Below are positions 1-9,079 of a DNA stretch of 64,000 nucleotides, in pieces. The notes under the pieces were generated by a model. The model saw only the letters and a program-made list of their open reading frames with translations, was not told where the DNA came from and made no database searches. Made by a program: the position numbers and the translations under genes. The stretch is from Shimia sp. CNT1-13L.2. GTDB taxonomy: Bacteria; Pseudomonadota; Alphaproteobacteria; Rhodobacterales; Rhodobacteraceae. Position 1 is the stretch's first letter. Each line of letters opens with the position of its first letter. The DNA is taken from assembly GCF_024331145.1 (NCBI RefSeq), contig NZ_JANDJO010000002.1, positions 310,001-374,000 on the forward strand. Direction: 5' to 3'.

Positions 1-287
1 GGTGGTTAACACGTGATTCGCGTGCTGCACCCGCAAAAACGGCGGTGCAGAGGGCGTTAAGAGCCTAAAAACAAACGGGAAACCCTGTGTTTCCCGTGCT
101 CCTGCTTTGAAAGGGGCATTTTTTATGTTATATTGTCGTTACAAAATATACCGCCTCACAGCCATCCGCGCGTAAGTACCGCATTGGATGGCTTTTTGCG
201 CCCGAGAAAATCCCTGCACGGGGAACATCGTTTCCCGTGAGTGTGCTTTTGTCTGGCGTTATCCAGGCTCACGCTAGGAAGGACTAC
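1..287. other. Non-coding leader region upstream of carD
   Basis: No convincing gene is seen here. The stretch holds two similar stem-loops (75-97 and 219-238), an AT-rich patch around 119-150 that could contain the carD promoter, and a terminator-like hairpin (161-192) followed by five T. It is the upstream flank of carD; the gene before it lies outside the window. Confidence 0.6.
161..197 (+). terminator. Hairpin plus T-run ahead of carD
   Basis: GCCATCC at 161-167 pairs with GGATGGC at 186-192 and is followed by TTTTT. It could end the transcript of the gene before the window or act as an attenuator in a carD leader. The loop is long (18 nt), so the structure is only moderately convincing. 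Confidence 0.4.
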
Positions 288-800
288 ATGAGCAAGACCA
301 AGAAGAACGAATTCCGCCCGAACGACTATGTTGTTTATCCGGCTCACGGTGTGGGTCAGATCCTGTCGATCGAAGAGCAGGAAATCGCCGGCATGCAGCT
401 GGAACTGTTTGTGATCTCTTTCGAAAAAGACAAGATGACCCTGCGGGTCCCGACCAACAAGGCCGTGGAAATCGGCATGCGTGGTCTGAGCTCGCCCGAC
501 GTGGTTGACCAGGCTATGACGACCCTGAAGGGCAAGGCCAAGGTTAAACGCGCCATGTGGTCGCGCCGCGCCCAGGAGTATGAGCAGAAGATCAACTCGG
601 GCGACCTGATCGCGATTGCCGAAGTTGTTCGCGACCTGCACCGCACCGATGACCAGCGCGAGCAGAGCTATTCCGAGCGTCAGCTCTATGAAGCCGCGCT
701 TGAGCGCCTGACCCGCGAAGTTGCAGCCGTGTCTGGCGGTGACGAAGCGGCGGCGGCGAAGAAAGTGGACGACGTCCTGATCTCGCGCGCTGCTGCGTAA
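288..800 (+). CDS. carD: CarD family transcriptional regulator
   Basis: A 170-residue CarD/CdnL-type protein. Members bind the RNA polymerase beta subunit and stabilise open promoter complexes, chiefly at rRNA and housekeeping promoters. The N-terminal RNAP-interaction domain is recognisable from the NDYVVYPAHGVGQI stretch (about residues 10-24) and the following beta-rich segment; the C-terminal half is helical and basic, with a Trp (in MWSRRAQEY) typical of the DNA-binding helices. The ATG at 288 is chosen because AGGAAGGA lies 4-11 nt upstream and because the family begins close to this point; an upstream in-frame start at 237 would add residues without similarity. It stands alone, ending in a hairpin shared with the convergent cobS. 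Confidence 0.93.
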   Translation: MSKTKKNEFRPNDYVVYPAHGVGQILSIEEQEIAGMQLELFVISFEKDKMTLRVPTNKAVEIGMRGLSSPDVVDQAMTTLKGKAKVKRAMWSRRAQEYEQKINSGDLIAIAEVVRDLHRTDDQREQSYSERQLYEAALERLTREVAAVSGGDEAAAAKKVDDVLISRAAA

Positions 801-823
801 GGGTCGCGCCTTTCCAAGAATTG

Positions 824-851
824 AGCCGCTCCGGTTTGGGGCGGCTTTTTC
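824..851. terminator. Rho-independent terminator between carD and cobS
   Basis: A nine-pair stem (824-832 with 838-846, one G-T pair) with a five-base loop is followed by TTTTTC on the plus strand. It sits 24 bases after the carD stop and just outside the 3' end of the convergent cobS. Confidence 0.8.
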
Positions 852-856
852 TTTGG

Positions 857-1606
857 TCAGAGGGTCAGTGCCATCAAGAGCGCGATTTCAGCGAGTTGCT
901 GACCCGCGCCAAGAATATCACCTGTCTGACCACCGATCTTGGCCTTGGCGATGGCATAGACAGAGAGGCCGATGGCGAATGCCGTAGCTCCAAGGGGCAC
1001 CATGCCAAGGCCCGTGCAGACCAGCGTAAGCCCCAGAGCAAGCGCGGCGGCAATGGCGGCGGTTTCCCGCGACGGGCGCCCTTGGGAATGGCTGAGGCCG
1101 GTATCACGTGCGTGGGGCAGGGCGGCCATGAGGGCGGGCATGACGGCCCGTGACAGGACACCAACGGCGATCAGGCCCCAGAGCCAGCCCTCGCTTTGCA
1201 GGACCATCCCGACAGCGGCCCAACGAGCCGCGAGCGAGATGCAAAGCGCGATCACGCCATAGCTGCCGATGTGGCTGTCCTTCATGATCTCCAGCCGGCG
1301 CTGTTTTTCCCAACCGCCCCACAGGCCGTCCGCGCTGTCGGCAAGCCCGTCCTCGTGCATGGCACCGGTCATGATGACGTGGCAGGCCACCCAGACCAGC
1401 GCCGCCAGAAGCGGGGAGAGCCCGACCCATAGCGCGAGGGCCGTGGGAATCGCCGCAAGCAGTGCCAGAGCGGCACCGGCCAGCGGATAGGCCCATGCGG
1501 CCAAGGCCCCGCGCTCGAAGGCGGCGCGAACGGGCAGGCGGGTCAGCAGCGCAAGGGCGGTGGCAATATCACCGGCCTTGATCAGCGATCTGTCGTGCTT
1601 TGTCAT
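857..1606 (-). CDS. cobS: Adenosylcobinamide-GDP ribazoletransferase (cobalamin synthase)
   Basis: A 249-residue multi-spanning membrane enzyme that joins adenosylcobinamide-GDP to alpha-ribazole (phosphate) in the last steps of B12 synthesis. The family motif HEDGLADSADGLWGG, with the acidic residues that bind Mg2+, is present in the N-terminal third, followed by the conserved MKDSHIGSYGV. Several hydrophobic helices follow. The open frame runs up to 1675, but the ATG at 1606 is preferred: AGGAAAGAG precedes it, the length equals the family norm, and the longer form would leave only 12 bases before the divergent cobT. cobS and cobT are partners in nucleotide-loop assembly and share the 81-bp promoter gap. 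Confidence 0.93.
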   Translation of the reverse strand: MTKHDRSLIKAGDIATALALLTRLPVRAAFERGALAAWAYPLAGAALALLAAIPTALALWVGLSPLLAALVWVACHVIMTGAMHEDGLADSADGLWGGWEKQRRLEIMKDSHIGSYGVIALCISLAARWAAVGMVLQSEGWLWGLIAVGVLSRAVMPALMAALPHARDTGLSHSQGRPSRETAAIAAALALGLTLVCTGLGMVPLGATAFAIGLSVYAIAKAKIGGQTGDILGAGQQLAEIALLMALTL

Positions 1607-1687
1607 GGCTGCGTCTCTTTCCTGACTTGTGAGCGCCGTGGGATGCGATAAACAATCCTTCAGCACAAGTTTCAACAGGAGTGCCTG

Positions 1688-2698
1688 ATGTCTGCCACTT
1701 TTTCAAACCTTGATGATTTTCGCGCGGCCTTGGCTGCGGCACCGGTCGTGGATGCCAAGGCAATGGGCGAAGCGGAGGAGCGTAACGGTCAGCTGACCAA
1801 GCCGCCGGGTGCATTGGGCCGTTTGGAGGATATGGCGATCTGGTACGCCGGCTGGCGGGGCAATCCGCGCCCCAGCATCGAGGCACCGCAGGTCATCGTG
1901 TTTGCTGGCAACCACGGTGTGACCGCGCAGGGCGTGTCGGCCTTTCCGGCGGAAGTGACCGAGCAGATGGTTCTGAACTTCCAGCATGGTGGCGCGGCGA
2001 TCAACCAGCTGTCCAAATCGGCCGGTGCGTCGCTTGACGTGATTGCGCTGTCGCTCGAGACGCCGACCGCCGATTTCACGCAGGAGGCGGCGATGGACGA
2101 TGCCGGTTTCCTTGCTGCCGTTCAAACCGGATGGGACGCCGTGAACCCAGAGTCGGACCTGTTGGTTGTCGGCGAAATGGGGATCGGCAACACGACGTCG
2201 GCTGCGGCGATTGCCAACGCGCTGTTTGGTGGCGAGGCCGAGGACTGGGTTGGTCGCGGCACCGGTGTTGATGATGCCGGTCTGGTCAACAAGGCGCGTG
2301 TGGTGCGCGAAGGTGTGGCCCTGCATGGCGCAGGCGACGGTGTCGACATTCTGCAACGTCTTGGTGGGCGCGAGCTGGCTGCGATGGCGGGGGCAATTGC
2401 ACGCGCGCGTTCGCTGCGTATTCCGGTGATCATGGATGGGTTCATCTGCACGGCCGCCGCTGCGACACTGGCCAAGGCGCAGGACGGTGCGCTGGATCAC
2501 GTGATTGCAGGCCATGTCAGCGCAGAAGCGGCGCATGGGGCTGTGCTGGCACAGCTAGGCAAAGAGCCGATGCTGAGCCTTGGTATGCGTCTGGGCGAAG
2601 GCTCGGGCGGGGCGCTGGCGATCAATATCCTGAAGTCGGCCGTGGCCTGCCACTCGGGCATGGCGACCTTTGCCGAGGCCGGCGTGTCGGAAGGCTAA
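1688..2698 (+). CDS. cobT: Nicotinate-nucleotide--dimethylbenzimidazole phosphoribosyltransferase
   Basis: A 336-residue cytosolic enzyme that transfers phosphoribose from nicotinate mononucleotide to 5,6-dimethylbenzimidazole, giving alpha-ribazole phosphate, the substrate used by CobS. Family features visible are the N-terminal [10 protein letters not shown] segment, the FAGNHGV motif, the [15 protein letters not shown] phosphate-binding segment and the C-terminal [10 protein letters not shown] glycine-rich region that carries the catalytic Glu. Full length. Divergent from cobS; ends at a strong hairpin shared with the convergent antiporter gene. Confidence 0.95.
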   Translation: MSATFSNLDDFRAALAAAPVVDAKAMGEAEERNGQLTKPPGALGRLEDMAIWYAGWRGNPRPSIEAPQVIVFAGNHGVTAQGVSAFPAEVTEQMVLNFQHGGAAINQLSKSAGASLDVIALSLETPTADFTQEAAMDDAGFLAAVQTGWDAVNPESDLLVVGEMGIGNTTSAAAIANALFGGEAEDWVGRGTGVDDAGLVNKARVVREGVALHGAGDGVDILQRLGGRELAAMAGAIARARSLRIPVIMDGFICTAAAATLAKAQDGALDHVIAGHVSAEAAHGAVLAQLGKEPMLSLGMRLGEGSGGALAINILKSAVACHSGMATFAEAGVSEG

Positions 2699-2721
2699 GC
2701 CTCCTTTTCAGAGTAAAAGTG

Positions 2722-2747
2722 AAAGGCGCCCCGCGGGGCGCCTTTTT
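2722..2747. terminator. Bidirectional terminator, cobT / antiporter
   Basis: A long GC-rich inverted repeat (AAAGGCGCCCC... mirrored by GGGGCGCCTTTTT) begins 24 bases after the cobT stop and has A- and T-runs on its two sides, so it can serve both convergent genes. Confidence 0.9.
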
Positions 2748-4621
2748 CATGCGGCATCTGTGTCGTCGCTTTCAAGCCGCGCCAGAAGGTTCAACTCGAG
2801 TTCCTTCTGAAGCTCCTTGGCACGTTCGATATAGGCGCTGTTTTCTGTCACCGGCACTTCGGGGTCCCAGAGGGCGGCCAGTTCGCGCACCGTGTAGCGG
2901 TCGTGGTGGTAGAATTCCTGCTCGACCTGTGCGGCTTCGTATTCGCTGAGACCGATGTTCTCGAGGACGTAGCGGCCTGCCCGCAGGGACGAGTCGAACA
3001 TTTCGCGGACGATGTCATTTGCCCCGGCATTGTAGAGTTCGAACACGTGATGTCTGTCATGCGCTCGGGCCACGATGTGAAGGTCAGGGCGTTCGCGGCG
3101 GGCATGGGCGACCAGCTTGGTTGTGGCCTTCGGATTGTCGAGTGCTGCAACAAGAATTCGGGCCTGTCCCAGTCCGGCCGCGTGCAACAACTCGGGGCGC
3201 GTGGGATCACCGAAGAAGCCTTTGACCCCGAAACGACGCATCAGTTCGATGGTGCGCATGTCGTGATCCAGAACCACCGATTTGAACCCGGCCGAGCGCA
3301 CAAGGCGGTTCACGATCTGACCAAAGCGCCCGATGCCAGCGATGATGACCGGGCCCTGTTCGTCGATCTCGTCATGCGGGTGGTCCGGTTCGTCTTCCTT
3401 GATCAGGCGGGAGGCGAAATCGAAGACGATGAACAGGAGTGGCGTGATCAGCATCGAGAGCGCGACGATCAGCAAGAGTGTGTCGGCAATGCCTGCGGGC
3501 AGGACATGCTGTTGCACCGAAAAGGAAATCAGAACGAAACCAAATTCGCCCGCCTGAGCCAGCCCAAGCGTAAAGAGCATCTGGTCACGTCCCCGCAGTC
3601 CGAAGGCACGGCCCAGAATGAACAGGATCAGGGCCTTGATCGCCATGATGCCAAGCGTGGCACCGAGGATTGGCACCGGGTTTGCAAAGAAGCCGGGGAA
3701 GTTGATCTGCGCGCCCACGGTGATGAAGAACAGGCCAAGTAGGAGGCCCTTGAAGGGCTGGATGTCACTTTCGAGTTCGTGGCGGAACTCGCTGTTGGCG
3801 AGAAGGACGCCCGCAAGGAAGGTGCCAAGTGCTGGCGAGAGACCGACGAGCATCATCAGGAAGGCGATGCCGACCACGATCAACAGGGCCAACGCGGTGT
3901 ACATCTCGCGAAGATGTGCAGCGTGGATGAAACGGAACAGGGGGCGTACAAGGTACATGCCGCCCAGGATAATGGCAGCCACGACGCCGATGGTGACAAG
4001 GGTTACGCCCCAGCCGGGCAGGCCTTCGACCAGAGACAGACCGGCCCCGTGCCCGGCACCATGATCGTCAGCCTTGTGGATGGAGCCGTCAGACGCGATT
4101 TCCATCACAGGCTTCATGGCAAGAAGTGGCAGAAGTGCCAGCATCGGGATCACGGCGATATCCTGCGACAGCAGAACCGAGAAGGTTGAGCGCCCGCCTT
4201 TCGTCTGCATCAGGTTCTTTTCCGAGAGCGTTTGCAGAACGATTGCCGTGGACGAGAGCGCAAAGACCAGGCCGACGGCGATCGAGATATTCATCGAATA
4301 GCCGAGCATCAGGGAACCGGTCATCACCGAGGCCGCCGTCAGGGCGATTTGCAACCCGCCAAGGCCGATCAGGCGGTGGCGCATGGCCCAGAGGGCCCTT
4401 GGATCCAGTTCGAGACCAATCAGGAACAGCATCATCACCACGCCGAATTCGGCAAAGTGCAGAATGTCCTCGGGGCGATCGACGAGGCCAAGAACTGGCC
4501 CGATGAACACGCCAGCCAGAAGATAGCCAAGCACCGATCCCATCCCCATGCGCGCGGCGATCGGTACGGCGATCACGGCAGCGAGCAGAAAGATCGAAGC
4601 CTGGAAAAGAAATCCGTCCAT
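2747..4621 (-). CDS. Kef-type (CPA2) cation/proton antiporter with TrkA-N domain
   Basis: A 624-residue inner-membrane antiporter. About twelve hydrophobic helices fill residues 1-390, including the FLIGLELDPRALW and ALSSTAIVLQ segments typical of the Na+/H+ exchanger domain of KefB/KefC/YbaL. A cytosolic TrkA-N/RCK domain follows (about 415-530) with the nucleotide-binding GIGRFGQIVNR glycine motif and an acidic residue at the end of the second strand (VVLDHD). These systems export K+ in exchange for H+ under NAD(H) or glutathione-adduct control; the exact ligand cannot be read from sequence. It is 11 bases downstream of the Lrp-type regulator on the same strand, perhaps co-transcribed. Confidence 0.88.
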   Translation of the reverse strand: MDGFLFQASIFLLAAVIAVPIAARMGMGSVLGYLLAGVFIGPVLGLVDRPEDILHFAEFGVVMMLFLIGLELDPRALWAMRHRLIGLGGLQIALTAASVMTGSLMLGYSMNISIAVGLVFALSSTAIVLQTLSEKNLMQTKGGRSTFSVLLSQDIAVIPMLALLPLLAMKPVMEIASDGSIHKADDHGAGHGAGLSLVEGLPGWGVTLVTIGVVAAIILGGMYLVRPLFRFIHAAHLREMYTALALLIVVGIAFLMMLVGLSPALGTFLAGVLLANSEFRHELESDIQPFKGLLLGLFFITVGAQINFPGFFANPVPILGATLGIMAIKALILFILGRAFGLRGRDQMLFTLGLAQAGEFGFVLISFSVQQHVLPAGIADTLLLIVALSMLITPLLFIVFDFASRLIKEDEPDHPHDEIDEQGPVIIAGIGRFGQIVNRLVRSAGFKSVVLDHDMRTIELMRRFGVKGFFGDPTRPELLHAAGLGQARILVAALDNPKATTKLVAHARRERPDLHIVARAHDRHHVFELYNAGANDIVREMFDSSLRAGRYVLENIGLSEYEAAQVEQEFYHHDRYTVRELAALWDPEVPVTENSAYIERAKELQKELELNLLARLESDDTDAA

Positions 4622-4632
4622 TTACGTGCTCC

Positions 4633-5088
4633 TCAGGTCGGCAGTGGCGCATCGCGCTTGAATTGGTCCATGACGATCTGGCTTTGCACACGGCTTACGG
4701 CCGGGTGGGGCAGCAGGATTTCGTGGATCAATGTGTTCAGCGCGCTCAGGTCTTCACAATAGACGCGCAAAAGGTAATCCGCATCCCCTGTTAGCGTCCA
4801 TGCGCTGATCACTTCGGGGCGGGTGCCGACAAGCGACAGGAAGGCGCGGCCGTATTCGGGGCCGTGAACACCCAGCGTGATCTGGATGAAGGCCTGAACG
4901 TTGAGGCCGAGTTTGCCGGGGTCCAGTTTGGCGGTGTAGGACTGAATGTAGCCGTCCGCTTCCAATCGCTGTCGGCGACGGCCGGCCTGGCTCGGCGAGA
5001 GGTGGAGAATCTCTCCCAACTCCTGTGCCGTCAGGTGGGCGTTCTTCTGAAGTGCGTCCAGTAAGCGTTTGTCCAGATCGTCGAGCAT
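4633..5088 (-). CDS. Lrp/AsnC family transcriptional regulator
   Basis: 151 residues with the usual plan: an N-terminal winged helix (LDDLDKRLLDALQKNAHLTAQELGEIL...SQAGRRRQRLEADGYI, residues 2-50) and a C-terminal RAM/ligand-binding domain (about 65-140). It is divergent from the 4-hydroxyphenylpyruvate dioxygenase gene, with 152 bases between the starts. Control of tyrosine breakdown in response to an amino acid is a likely role (inference from position). It may also be co-transcribed with the downstream antiporter. Confidence 0.9.
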   Translation of the reverse strand: MLDDLDKRLLDALQKNAHLTAQELGEILHLSPSQAGRRRQRLEADGYIQSYTAKLDPGKLGLNVQAFIQITLGVHGPEYGRAFLSLVGTRPEVISAWTLTGDADYLLRVYCEDLSALNTLIHEILLPHPAVSRVQSQIVMDQFKRDAPLPT

Positions 5089-5240
5089 TGCGCAGATTCC
5101 GCGTTGAATTCTGATTTAATGCGAAGATAGCGCGAAATTTGTAACGAATGCACGTCACTTTGCGCAAAATTCGCGTGATATGCGGCGTAGAGTCAACTTA
5201 GCGAGCACTTAACATCTTCACCAACGCAAGGAGACGCGAG

Positions 5241-6338
5241 ATGGGTCCTTTCCCGCATGATGCCCCCCGAGCCGAAATTTCCGATTTCAACCCCGCCGGC
5301 ACCGACGGTTTCGAGTTTGTCGAATTTGCCCATCCCGAGCCGCAGGAGTTGCGTGATCTGTTCACCCGCATGGGGTTTGCCCATGTCGCCAATCACAAGA
5401 CCAAGGCCATCGAGCTGTGGCAGCAGGGCGATGTGACCTACATCCTGAACAACGAGCCGGGCAGCTTTGGCCTGCGCTTTGTCGAGGAACACGGTCCCTG
5501 CGCCCCGTCGATGGGCTGGCGCGTGGTTGACGCGCAGAAAGCCTATGAGCACGCTGTTGCGCAGGGTGCCGAGCCTTACGACGCCGAGGACAAGACGCTG
5601 AACTGGCCGGCGATCAAGGGGATTGGCGGCTCGCTGCTGTATTTCACCGATCAGTACTATGACACCTCGCCGTATAACGAGGAGTTCGACTGGACTACAA
5701 CGTCGAAGCCGGAAGGCGACGGGTTCTACTATCTCGACCACCTGACCCACAATGTGTTCAAGGGCAACATGGACAAGTGGTTCAAGTTCTACGGTGATCT
5801 GTTCAACTTCCGTGAAATCCGCTTCTTCGACATCGAAGGCAAGTTCACCGGCCTGTTCAGCCGCGCGCTGACATCGCCCTGTGGCAAGATCCGTATCCCG
5901 ATCAATGAGGATCGCGGGGAAACCGGCCAGATCGTCAGCTACCTGAAAAAGTACAACGGCGAAGGCATCCAGCATATCGCGGTCGGGACCGATGATATTT
6001 ACAGCGCCACCGATGCGATTGCCGAAAAAGGCCTGAAGTTCATGCCCGGTCCGAACGAGACCTACTATGATCTCAGCTATGATCGGGTGGCGGGCCATGA
6101 TGAGCCCAAGGACCGGATGATGAAACACGGCATCCTGATCGACGGCGAAGGTGTCGTGAACGGCGGCGAGACCAAGATCCTGTTGCAGATCTTCTCGAAA
6201 ACCGTGATCGGTCCGATCTTTTTTGAGTTCATCCAGCGCAAGGGCGATGACGGCTTTGGCGAAGGCAACTTCAAGGCGCTGTTTGAATCCATCGAGCGCG
6301 AGCAGATCGAAAGCGGGGAAATCCAGGCGGCCGAATAA
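5241..6338 (+). CDS. hppD: 4-hydroxyphenylpyruvate dioxygenase
   Basis: 365 residues. The non-haem Fe(II) enzyme converts 4-hydroxyphenylpyruvate to homogentisate in tyrosine catabolism. Two vicinal-oxygen-chelate domains are visible; the iron ligands expected in the C-terminal domain are the His of YLDHLTHNV, the His of GIQHIAVGTDD and the Glu of FFEFIQRKG, all present. AAGGAGA ends 8 bases before the ATG. Divergent from the Lrp-type regulator. The next pathway gene, homogentisate dioxygenase, is not in this window. Confidence 0.95.
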   Translation: MGPFPHDAPRAEISDFNPAGTDGFEFVEFAHPEPQELRDLFTRMGFAHVANHKTKAIELWQQGDVTYILNNEPGSFGLRFVEEHGPCAPSMGWRVVDAQKAYEHAVAQGAEPYDAEDKTLNWPAIKGIGGSLLYFTDQYYDTSPYNEEFDWTTTSKPEGDGFYYLDHLTHNVFKGNMDKWFKFYGDLFNFREIRFFDIEGKFTGLFSRALTSPCGKIRIPINEDRGETGQIVSYLKKYNGEGIQHIAVGTDDIYSATDAIAEKGLKFMPGPNETYYDLSYDRVAGHDEPKDRMMKHGILIDGEGVVNGGETKILLQIFSKTVIGPIFFEFIQRKGDDGFGEGNFKALFESIEREQIESGEIQAAE

Positions 6339-6423
6339 TCTGGAGCATCCCCTGAAAACACCCCGTTCGTCCTTCCCGGGGTTGCGCCGTTCCGAGCTTT
6401 CGGAGCGGCGTATTTTGTTGCGA

Positions 6424-6469
6424 GACGCGATTTCGAAATCGCGTCCAAAGCCCTTTGCAAAGGGCTTTG
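6424..6469. repeat. Two adjacent perfect palindromes between hppD and the dehalogenase gene
   Basis: A 22-base perfect palindrome (6424-6445, core GCGATTTCGAAATCGC) is followed at once by a 24-base perfect palindrome (6446-6469, core CCCTTTGCAAAGGG). Each can fold into a hairpin. The double palindrome looks like a dispersed intergenic element of the REP type; it may also end the hppD transcript, though no T-run follows. Confidence 0.6.
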
Positions 6470-6535
6470 CGCCGCAACGTCCATGTTGATCGGTATCGGG
6501 TCTTGGGCAAGGCTTGTCGCAAGGGGGAGGACACC

Positions 6536-7411
6536 ATGACCGACACACCATTGAACAAGACCTTCATTACGGTGAAGGGCAAGCGTATGGCCTATGCCGA
6601 GATGGGCGAGGGAGACCCGATCCTGTTCCTGCATGGCAACCCGACATCCTCGTACCTGTGGCGCAATGTGGTGCCACATGTCGCGGACATGGGGCGGGTG
6701 ATCGTGCCTGACCTGATCGGGATGGGGGACAGCGAGAAGCTCGATAACGTCGGTCCGGAAAGCTATCGGTTCGTGGAGCACCGCGCCTATCTGGATGCCT
6801 TGCTGGAGCAGGTGTTGGGGGATGCGGGTAACGTGACGCTTGTGATCCACGACTGGGGCTCGGCGCTTGGGTTCGATTGGGCCAATCGGCACCGCGACCG
6901 CGTCAAGGGCATCTGTTACATGGAGGGCATCGTGCAGCCGGTGCCCTGGTCCGAATGGCCGGATGCCGCCAAGCCGATCTTCGAGGCTTTCCGGTCTCCT
7001 GCGGGAGAAGAGATGATCCTGGAAAAGAACCTTTTCATCGAGGCCGTCTTGCCGGGCTCCATCCTGCGCAAGCTGAGCGATGCGGAGATGGCGGAGTATC
7101 GCAAGCCCTTTGCAAATGCCGGAGAGGACCGCCGCCCAACCCTGACCTGGCCCCGCCAGATCCCGATTGACGGCACGCCAGAGGACGTGACGGCGATTGT
7201 TGCCGATTATGCGAAGTGGATGGCGGCGAACGATCTGCCCAAGCTTTTCGTGAATGCCGAACCGGGCGCGATCCTGATCGGGGCACAGCGGGAGTTCTGC
7301 CGCAGCTGGAAGAACCAGACTGAGGTCACGGTGAAGGGGAGCCATTTCATTCAGGAAGACAGCCCTGACGAGATCGGCGCGGCGCTGCGGGCGTGGATGG
7401 CGTCTGGCTAG
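6536..7411 (+). CDS. dhaA: Haloalkane dehalogenase (alpha/beta hydrolase)
   Basis: 291 residues. Haloalkane dehalogenases hydrolyse carbon-halogen bonds through an aspartyl-ester intermediate. Visible catalytic set: nucleophile Asp106 and halide-binding Trp107 in VIHDWGSALGF, second halide-binding Asn35 in HGNPTSSYLW, acid Glu130 in YMEGIV, base His270 in GSHFIQED. The Asp-His-Glu plus Asn-Trp set is that of the HLD-II (DhaA/LinB) subfamily. The start at 6536 follows AGGGGGAGG. The natural substrate is unknown. The sulfatase gene follows after 59 bases. Confidence 0.88.
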   Translation: MTDTPLNKTFITVKGKRMAYAEMGEGDPILFLHGNPTSSYLWRNVVPHVADMGRVIVPDLIGMGDSEKLDNVGPESYRFVEHRAYLDALLEQVLGDAGNVTLVIHDWGSALGFDWANRHRDRVKGICYMEGIVQPVPWSEWPDAAKPIFEAFRSPAGEEMILEKNLFIEAVLPGSILRKLSDAEMAEYRKPFANAGEDRRPTLTWPRQIPIDGTPEDVTAIVADYAKWMAANDLPKLFVNAEPGAILIGAQREFCRSWKNQTEVTVKGSHFIQEDSPDEIGAALRAWMASG

Positions 7412-7470
7412 GCGTTTTTCATTGATTGGGTCCGCCGTTTGCTGGACGCTCCGAGAAGGGAGGTCAGCAC

Positions 7471-9078
7471 ATGGCGGAACAACCGAATATTATCCTGATC
7501 CTTGCGGACGACATGGGGTTTGCCGATCTGGGCTGCACAGGCTCCGAGATCAGGACACCCCACATCGACAGTCTGGCGGCGAACGGGGCCTTGCTGACCT
7601 CGATGTACAATTGCGCGCGATGTTGTCCGACGCGCGCTTCGCTTTTGACCGGGCTCTACCCGCATAGCGCGGGCGTGGGCCACATGGGGGCCGATCTTGG
7701 GACACCGGCCTATCAGGGGTTCCTGCGCAGTGACAGCGCGACGATTGCAGAACATCTGCGGCCAGCCGGCTATGGCACGCTGATGAGTGGGAAATGGCAT
7801 GTGGCCGGGGACTTCGAGCCGCGTAACGTCGACAGTTGGCGGGTGGGAGACGTGGATCATCCAACACCCCGCCAACGCGGGTTCGATCGGTTCTATGGCA
7901 TTCTGGACGGGGCGACGCATTTCTTCAGCCCGCACTACATGCTGGAGGATGACAGCCGGGTGCAGGTCTTTCCCGATGATTTCTATTTCACCGATGCGAT
8001 TACCGACAAGGCCATCGGCATGATCGAAGAGAGCGTGGCAGATGGCGCGCCTTTCTTTCTGTATCTGGCCCACACGGCCCCGCACTGGCCGCTGCACGCC
8101 CATCCTGAGGATATCGCCCGCTATGACGGGGTTTACAGTGCCGGTTGGGATGCGATCCGGACGGCGAGACACGAGACGATGAATGACATGGGCCTGTTTT
8201 CATCGAATTGGGAGATTTCGCACCGCGACGAAGGTGTTCATCCGTGGTCAGCCGAGGAGAATACCGATTGGGAGGCGCGCAAGATGGCGGCCTATGCGGC
8301 GATGGTGGATCGGATGGATCAATCCATCGGGACGCTGGTGGCCGCGCTAAAGCGGCTCGGGCAGTTCGACAACACGCTGATCCTGTTCCTGAGCGACAAT
8401 GGAGGCTGTGCCGAGTTCATGGCCGAGGATGGCTGGGCCAAGTTCTTTCCGGACAAGACCCACGACGGGCGGCAGATCGTGATGGGCAACCGGCCGGATG
8501 TGATGCCGGGGGATGCGCTGACCTACCAGAGCTATGACAAGCCGTGGGCGAACGTGTCGAACGCGCCCTTCCGCCTGTTCAAGCACTATGTCCACGAAGG
8601 GGGGATTTCCACGCCGCTGGTGGCGCACTGGCCGAAAGGCATTCGGCCGGATGGCGCGCGTCATGCTCCCTGCCATGTTGCCGATGTGCTGCCGACCATC
8701 CTGGAGGCGGCTGGCGTGCCGTATCAGAAAGAAGTGGGCGGACATGCGATCCAGCCGTGTGAAGGTGAGAGTTTCCTGCCCCTGCTGAAGGGCAGCGATT
8801 GGGAGCGCAGCCAGCCGATTTTCTTTGAGCATGAAGGCAATGCGGCGGTGCGGGCCGGGCGCTTTAAGCTGGTGCGCCAGCATGGTGCTGACTGGGAGCT
8901 TTATGACATGGAGGTTGATCGCACCGAGTTGCACGATCTTGCCGGGCGTAGTGGGCGGCAAGAGCGCGATCTTGTGGCCCAGTATCAGGATTGGGCGCAG
9001 AAGGTTGGGGTTGAGGACTGGGACCGTCAATTGCCCAAGCTTCTGAAAGCCTGGGGGCTGCAAAGCGTGGACGGGTGA
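7471..9078 (+). CDS. Type I sulfatase (arylsulfatase class)
   Basis: 535 residues of the formylglycine-dependent alkaline-phosphatase superfamily. The N-terminal ILILADDMGFADLG segment gives the metal-binding Asp pair, CCPTRASLLTG holds the C-x-P-x-R site whose Cys is converted to formylglycine, and SDNGG is the second metal-binding region. A GKWHV motif follows. No signal peptide is evident, so it is probably cytosolic. The start at 7471 is chosen for the AGAAGGGAGG 8 bases upstream. A maturase (FGE or anaerobic SME) is not nearby. The substrate cannot be told; neighbouring dehalogenase suggests scavenging of substituted organic compounds. Confidence 0.88.
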   Translation: MAEQPNIILILADDMGFADLGCTGSEIRTPHIDSLAANGALLTSMYNCARCCPTRASLLTGLYPHSAGVGHMGADLGTPAYQGFLRSDSATIAEHLRPAGYGTLMSGKWHVAGDFEPRNVDSWRVGDVDHPTPRQRGFDRFYGILDGATHFFSPHYMLEDDSRVQVFPDDFYFTDAITDKAIGMIEESVADGAPFFLYLAHTAPHWPLHAHPEDIARYDGVYSAGWDAIRTARHETMNDMGLFSSNWEISHRDEGVHPWSAEENTDWEARKMAAYAAMVDRMDQSIGTLVAALKRLGQFDNTLILFLSDNGGCAEFMAEDGWAKFFPDKTHDGRQIVMGNRPDVMPGDALTYQSYDKPWANVSNAPFRLFKHYVHEGGISTPLVAHWPKGIRPDGARHAPCHVADVLPTILEAAGVPYQKEVGGHAIQPCEGESFLPLLKGSDWERSQPIFFEHEGNAAVRAGRFKLVRQHGADWELYDMEVDRTELHDLAGRSGRQERDLVAQYQDWAQKVGVEDWDRQLPKLLKAWGLQSVDG

Positions 9079-9079
9079 G

